Assembly (NCBI RefSeq): GCF_009193135.1
Contig: NZ_VUKC01000014.1
Span: 1 to 64,000 of the forward strand
Reading direction: 5' to 3'
Length of the DNA: 64,000 nt
From: Georgenia satyanarayanai
GTDB lineage: Bacteria > Actinomycetota > Actinomycetes > Actinomycetales > Actinomycetaceae
The notes below the pieces were generated by a model that saw only the letters and a list, made by a program, of their open reading frames with translations, was not told the origin of the DNA and searched no databases. A program made the position numbers and the translations under genes. Position 1 is the first letter of the stretch; the number at the start of each line of letters is the position of its first letter. This document shows, in pieces, positions 60,525 through 64,000 of the stretch.

Positions 60525-60600
60525 CGTTCGTCCTTTCGTGTGCAGGGTGAGGTTTCGTGGAGGTGCTGGTGTCGTGGGTGGGCCCGCAGGGCCGGTGGGG

Positions 60601-61467
60601 TCAGTCCTCGGCGGCGCGGACCTTGAGCGCCCGGGAGACGGGCGCGCGGTCGCCGAGGGCGGCGGTGACGCGGTCGAGGTACATCGCGAGGATGACGACC
60701 GAGAGCCCCGCCTCGGCGCCGAGGCCGATGTTGACGCTCTGCAGGGACTGGACGACCGGCTGCCCGAGGCCGGGGGCCCCGACCATGCCGGCGATGACGA
60801 CCATCGACAGCGAGAGCATGATGAGCTGGTTGATGCCGGCCATGATCGTCGGCAGCGCGAGCGGGAGCTGGACCTGGCGCAGGATGCGGCCGGGCGTGGC
60901 GCCGAAGGCGTGACCGGCCTCGACGACCTCGCGGTCGACCTGCCGGATGCCGAGCTCGGTGAACCGGACACCGGGGGCCATCGCGAAGATGATCGTCGCG
61001 ACGATGCCCGGGACCACGCCCACCCGGAAGAGGATGACGGCGGGCAGGAGGTACACGAACGCCGGCATCGTCTGCATGAAGTCGAGCACCGGACGCAGGG
61101 CCGCGGAGACGGTGCCGCTGCGCGCGGCCCAGATGCCCAGCGGGATGGCGATGACGGTGGCGATGACGGAGGCGACGACGACGAGCGCCACCGTCGCCAT
61201 CGCGTTGTCCCACTGGTCCATGCCGACGATGAGCAGGAGCCCGACGACGGTCGCCAGCGCCAGCTTCCAGCTCTTGGCGAAGAAGGCGACGGCGGCGAGG
61301 ACGAGCACGACGGCCCAGAACGGAGGGGTCGTGAACGCGAGCTCGGCGAGGTCGAAGAGCGCGCGGAGCCCGTCGGCGATGAGGCCGAAGAGCGCCGAGA
61401 GATTGGTCGTCAGCCAGTCGACGGCGGCGTCGGCCCAGTCGCCGACGGGGATGCGGACGTCGTTCAT
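60601..61467 (-). CDS. proW: Glycine betaine/proline-type permease (ProW)
   Basis: Membrane protein of 288 residues with about seven hydrophobic segments and the BPD_transp_1 loop VEAGHAFGATPGRILRQVQLP. The order LADDQSLGAL-like frames on other strands are not coding. ATG 61467 overlaps the ATPase stop by 4 bases (ATGA). N-terminal WADAAVDWLTTNLSALFGLI is the usual ProW entrance helix. It forms the channel for the ProV-ProX pair. Confidence 0.9.
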   Translation of the reverse strand: MNDVRIPVGDWADAAVDWLTTNLSALFGLIADGLRALFDLAELAFTTPPFWAVVLVLAAVAFFAKSWKLALATVVGLLLIVGMDQWDNAMATVALVVVASVIATVIAIPLGIWAARSGTVSAALRPVLDFMQTMPAFVYLLPAVILFRVGVVPGIVATIIFAMAPGVRFTELGIRQVDREVVEAGHAFGATPGRILRQVQLPLALPTIMAGINQLIMLSLSMVVIAGMVGAPGLGQPVVQSLQSVNIGLGAEAGLSVVILAMYLDRVTAALGDRAPVSRALKVRAAED

Positions 61468-62774
61468 CGGGCCTCACCCTCCCACGGGGTCTGGACGGGG
61501 ACGGCGGAGGTCGCCTCGTTGCCACCGGGGGCGGCGACGGTGGCCGCGGCGGCTGGAACCGCCTGCTGGGCGGCGGCGACGTCGGGACTGTCGTCGTCGG
61601 CGCTCGGCGGGACCATCGCCTCGAGCATCGAGACGCGGGGGACGACGCCGACGAGCCGGCCGTCGGCGTCGGTCACCGCGAGGGGCAGCCGTGCCTCGGC
61701 GGCGGGCGCGAACATGTCCGACAACGGGGTCTCGGGGGAGACGCCCGAGGTGTCCGGGCGGACGACGGACTCCAGGGTCCGGTCCCCGCGGCGCTGGGCG
61801 GCGAGGAGGTCGTGGTCGTGGACGGTGCCGTGGAGGACGCGGCGCCGGTCGACGACGTAGGCCGCCGAGCCCTGCGTGGCCTGCAGCTCGCGCAGGGCCA
61901 CGCCGGGTCCCCCGCCGAGCTGGACGACGGAGATCGGGCGGCGCATGAGCGCGCCGGCCGTGATGACGCGGGAGCGGTCGACGTCGGCGATGAACTTGGC
62001 GACGTACTCGTCCGCGGGCGCTGCGAGGATCTGCTCCGCCGTGTCGATCTGGACGACGCGACCGTCACGCATGACCGCGATCCGGTCTCCGAGGAACATC
62101 GCCTCGTTGAGGTCGTGGGTGATGAAGACGATCGTCTTGCCGAGGGTGGACTGCAGCTCGACGAGCTGCTCCTGCATCTCCCGGCGGATGAGCGGGTCGA
62201 GGGCCGAGAAGGCCTCGTCCATGAGGAGGATGTCGCTGTCCGCCGCCAGGGCGCGGGCCAGGCCCACGCGCTGGCGCATGCCGCCGGACAGCTGCGCGGG
62301 CAGCGAGTCCTCCCACCCGGCCAGGCCGGTCATCGCGACGGCCTCCTCGGCCTTGGCGAGCCGCTCGGCCCTGGGCATCCCGCGGATCTCCTGCGGGTAG
62401 GCGACGTTGTCGAGAACGGTGCGGTGGGGGAGCAGCGCGAAGTGCTGGAAGACCATGGAGATCTTCGTGCGGCGGATCTGGCGCAGCTCCGCGGCGGAGA
62501 CGTCGGTGACGCTCTGCTCACCGATGACGACACGACCGGCCGTGGGGGTGAGCAGGCCGTTGAGCATCCGGATGAGGGTCGACTTGCCCGAGCCCGACAG
62601 GCCCATGACGACGAAGGTCTCTCCCGGCTGCACCTCGAAGGAGGCGTCGATGACGGCGGCCGTGCCCATGGGCTTGACCTCGTCGCGGGTCGCGCCGGCT
62701 CTCAGCCGGCGGACGGCCTCCTGGGACCGGCGTCCGAAGACCTTGTACACGTTCTCTGCGCGTAGCGCGCTCAC
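61464..62774 (-). CDS. proV: Glycine betaine/proline-type ATPase with C-terminal CBS domains (ProV)
   Basis: ATPase of about 436 residues. Walker A is GLSGSGKST, Q-loop FQHFALLPH, signature LSGGMRQRVGLARAL, Walker B ILLMDEAFSALD. After residue 300 tandem CBS-type repeats (GSAAYVVDRRRVLHG, RLPLAVTDADGRLVGVV) sense ionic strength or nucleotides in homologues. A Pro/Ala-rich tail follows. I chose GTG 62774 because GAGG is five bases upstream; GTG 62780 and GTG 62804 are in frame. It is the first gene of the operon. Confidence 0.9.
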   Translation of the reverse strand: MSALRAENVYKVFGRRSQEAVRRLRAGATRDEVKPMGTAAVIDASFEVQPGETFVVMGLSGSGKSTLIRMLNGLLTPTAGRVVIGEQSVTDVSAAELRQIRRTKISMVFQHFALLPHRTVLDNVAYPQEIRGMPRAERLAKAEEAVAMTGLAGWEDSLPAQLSGGMRQRVGLARALAADSDILLMDEAFSALDPLIRREMQEQLVELQSTLGKTIVFITHDLNEAMFLGDRIAVMRDGRVVQIDTAEQILAAPADEYVAKFIADVDRSRVITAGALMRRPISVVQLGGGPGVALRELQATQGSAAYVVDRRRVLHGTVHDHDLLAAQRRGDRTLESVVRPDTSGVSPETPLSDMFAPAAEARLPLAVTDADGRLVGVVPRVSMLEAMVPPSADDDSPDVAAAQQAVPAAAATVAAPGGNEATSAVPVQTPWEGEAR

Positions 62775-63082
62775 GCTCACCTCACTGCGGCTCGGGTTGG
62801 TCACGGCGTGGAGGCGCCGTGGCCGCTCACGATCACCGCACCGGCTGGTGGGCATCGCAAACTACGGATGAATGGGAACGGCCAACCACCATGCCACCGA
62901 AAGGGGCGCGAGGCCACCGTCCGACGCCGCCTCACACGCTCCTGGGGCACCCCGAGGCCGCCGACAACGCCGCGCTGACCTGCGCCTTTACCGGGCATAG
63001 GAACGTTACTGAACTGTGACAGACGTAACCGGGCGGGACTGTACCATCGCGGGTTTCCCGCGGCGATGTGAGACGGTCCGTC
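62775..63082. other. Intergenic region between proV and the GH3 gene
   Basis: The 308 bases carry no supportable gene. A weak minus-strand promoter for proV may be TAGTTT (62859-62864) with GTTGGC upstream. Near the right side a CGCGGG-ttt-CCCGCG hairpin (63048-63062) and the palindrome at 63069-63085 may end GH3 transcription. The stretch 62985-63045 is less GC-rich than its surroundings. I did not recognise a riboswitch. Confidence 0.5.
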
Positions 63083-63085
63083 TCA
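63048..63085 (-). terminator. Two inverted repeats at the end of the GH3 gene
   Basis: TGAGACGG and CCGTCTCA flank one base at 63069-63085, including the GH3 stop codon. A second 6-bp stem with a three-base loop is at 63048-63062. Together they make a plausible tandem terminator; the first could also be an operator. Confidence 0.5.
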
Positions 63086-64000
63086 GTTCCCGGGACGGCG
63101 GCGACGCACCACGACGGCGCCGGCGACACCCGCCGCGACGAGCCCGCCCAGACCGGCGACGGCGAGCCAGGGCGTGGAGTCGTCGTCGTCCTCGGGTGCG
63201 GGGGCCGGGCTCGAGGTGTCGAAGGTGTGCTCCCAGCGGTCCGTGGCGTCGTCGGCGAGGTGGTAGGCCGACGCGGGGTCGGCCACGGCCGTGACGACGA
63301 CGCTGCCGGTGGCGGGGTAGGAGCCGGGGGACGCGGGCTCGCCGTCGACGAGGTAGGCGACGCCCGTGGTCGCAGGGATCACGACGGCGTCGTCCTCGGT
63401 GCCGGGGCGGTCGGTGAAGGTGACGTCCGCCGGGGTGACCTCCTCGGTGCGGCGCAGCCCGAAGCCGACCTCGGCGAGGACGGTGCCGTCCTCCGCGGTC
63501 ACCGCGACGGGCAGCCGGCCGGTCGGGAGCTCGCGCCCGGAGACGACGGCGGCGACACCCTCGTAGTTGACGGTGGTCGCGCCGTAGCTCGCGAGGACGC
63601 TCGCCACCCGCGCCGGGACCGCCGCCAGGTCGTAGGGCGTGCCGGCCAGGACGGCGACGACGGGCGTCGGGCCTGCGGCCAGCTCCTCGAGCAGGGCCTG
63701 CTGGGCGGGGTTGGCACGCAGGTCGTCGACCGTGACGACGACGGCGTCCGCGTCGGACGCCGCGGCCACCGCCGCCGACCGGTACCCGGCACTGGGGCTG
63801 TCCCCGCTCTCGAGCCGTTCGGCGACGGTGAAGCCCTCCTCCTCGAGGAGCGGGCCCAGCCGCTCCGGCCACGCCGAGCCGGCGCCGACGACGGTGATCC
63901 GGTCGCCCGACGGGTCGAGCGGGAGCGGGAGGTCGTCGCGCAGGAGGGTCGCGGCCCGCTCGGAGATCGTCCGGGCGGTGGCCCTGTGCTCCTCGCTGCC
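63083..64000 (-). CDS. Glycoside hydrolase family 3, C-terminal part (5' end outside the window)
   Basis: Open frame runs off the right edge; 305 codons are visible. The visible part starts inside a GH3 C-terminal alpha/beta domain (HRATARTISERAATLLRDD, RITVVGAGSAWPERL, AVVVTVDDLRANPAQQALL, TPVVAVLAGTPYDLA), which follows the catalytic barrel in beta-N-acetylglucosaminidases. A beta-rich segment follows, then an acidic linker and a C-terminal membrane segment (WLAVAGLGGLVAAGVAGAVVV) with the tail RRRRPGN. The protein would be a cell-surface enzyme anchored at its C-terminus. The substrate cannot be read without the N-terminal part. Confidence 0.82.
   Translation of the reverse strand, partial: GSEEHRATARTISERAATLLRDDLPLPLDPSGDRITVVGAGSAWPERLGPLLEEEGFTVAERLESGDSPSAGYRSAAVAAASDADAVVVTVDDLRANPAQQALLEELAAGPTPVVAVLAGTPYDLAAVPARVASVLASYGATTVNYEGVAAVVSGRELPTGRLPVAVTAEDGTVLAEVGFGLRRTEEVTPADVTFTDRPGTEDDAVVIPATTGVAYLVDGEPASPGSYPATGSVVVTAVADPASAYHLADDATDRWEHTFDTSSPAPAPEDDDDSTPWLAVAGLGGLVAAGVAGAVVVRRRRPGN

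Noticed and set aside
62985-63065. Riboswitch upstream of the betaine importer (for example a c-di-AMP type)
   Set aside because: Only simple hairpins were seen; I could not find the conserved core of a known riboswitch class.

Overview
The window is very GC-rich DNA, dense with genes that often overlap by the 4-base ATGA or GTGA stop/start arrangement. It carries gene families typical of Actinomycetota: a WhiB2-like Fe-S regulator, a TIGR03089 protein, DUF5719, DUF3499, a degenerate zincin-like metallopeptidase and many apparently leaderless promoters. A Micrococcales-type actinobacterium (Cellulomonas or Georgenia-like) is the best guess; the genus is not fixed by what I can see. No rRNA, tRNA, insertion sequence, prophage or CRISPR array was recognised.

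Layout. (1) 1-8 kb: a sugar-catabolic locus with a DUF1080 lipoprotein, a ROK repressor and a divergent operon for an RbsA/C/B-type sugar importer, a Gfo/Idh/MocA dehydrogenase and a xylose-isomerase-like TIM-barrel enzyme. The set resembles pathways that work through 3-keto sugars. (2) 8-9.3 kb: a secreted protein with five beta-propeller-like repeats and a CAP domain. (3) 9.4-37.5 kb: a large surface-polysaccharide region. It holds four GT4-type genes (one fused to a MurG/UGT-like half), an ABC exporter, an acyltransferase-3/SGNH protein, a nucleotide-sugar dehydrogenase, a DUF6541-like membrane protein, a TupA-like ATP-grasp ligase, GT2 enzymes and two giant paralogous glycosyltransferases. 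The two giants and the ATP-grasp protein share the same unusual N-terminal motif at identical positions, which suggests one assembly complex. (4) 37.6-40.5 kb: a taurine/nitrate-type ABC importer. (5) 40.6-44.9 kb: a second polymer operon with a UDP-GlcNAc/ManNAc dehydrogenase, a Wzm/Wzt-type exporter and a GT4.

(6) 45-47.8 kb: a secreted ThuA protein with a WxL-like tail, followed by a membrane-anchored DUF916-like protein. (7) 47.8-50.8 kb: GT2, TIGR03089 and an AI-2E-type permease. (8) 51-57.4 kb: the actinobacterial whiB2 neighbourhood (WhiB2, giant membrane GT2, DUF5719, metallopeptidase, DUF3499, Trm112). (9) 57.4-59.4 kb: a second acyltransferase-3/SGNH protein. (10) 59.6-62.8 kb: a proVWX-type betaine importer. 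(11) from 63.1 kb to the right edge: the 3' part of a membrane-anchored GH3 glycosidase.

Taken together the window is mainly a cell-envelope island: two nucleotide-uronate dehydrogenases supply acidic sugars, many transferases build polymers, an ABC-type exporter carries them out, acyltransferases may decorate them and surface proteins act on or bind the wall. Coding calls are based on open frames, codon bias, motifs and start signals read by eye. All names are family-level inferences.
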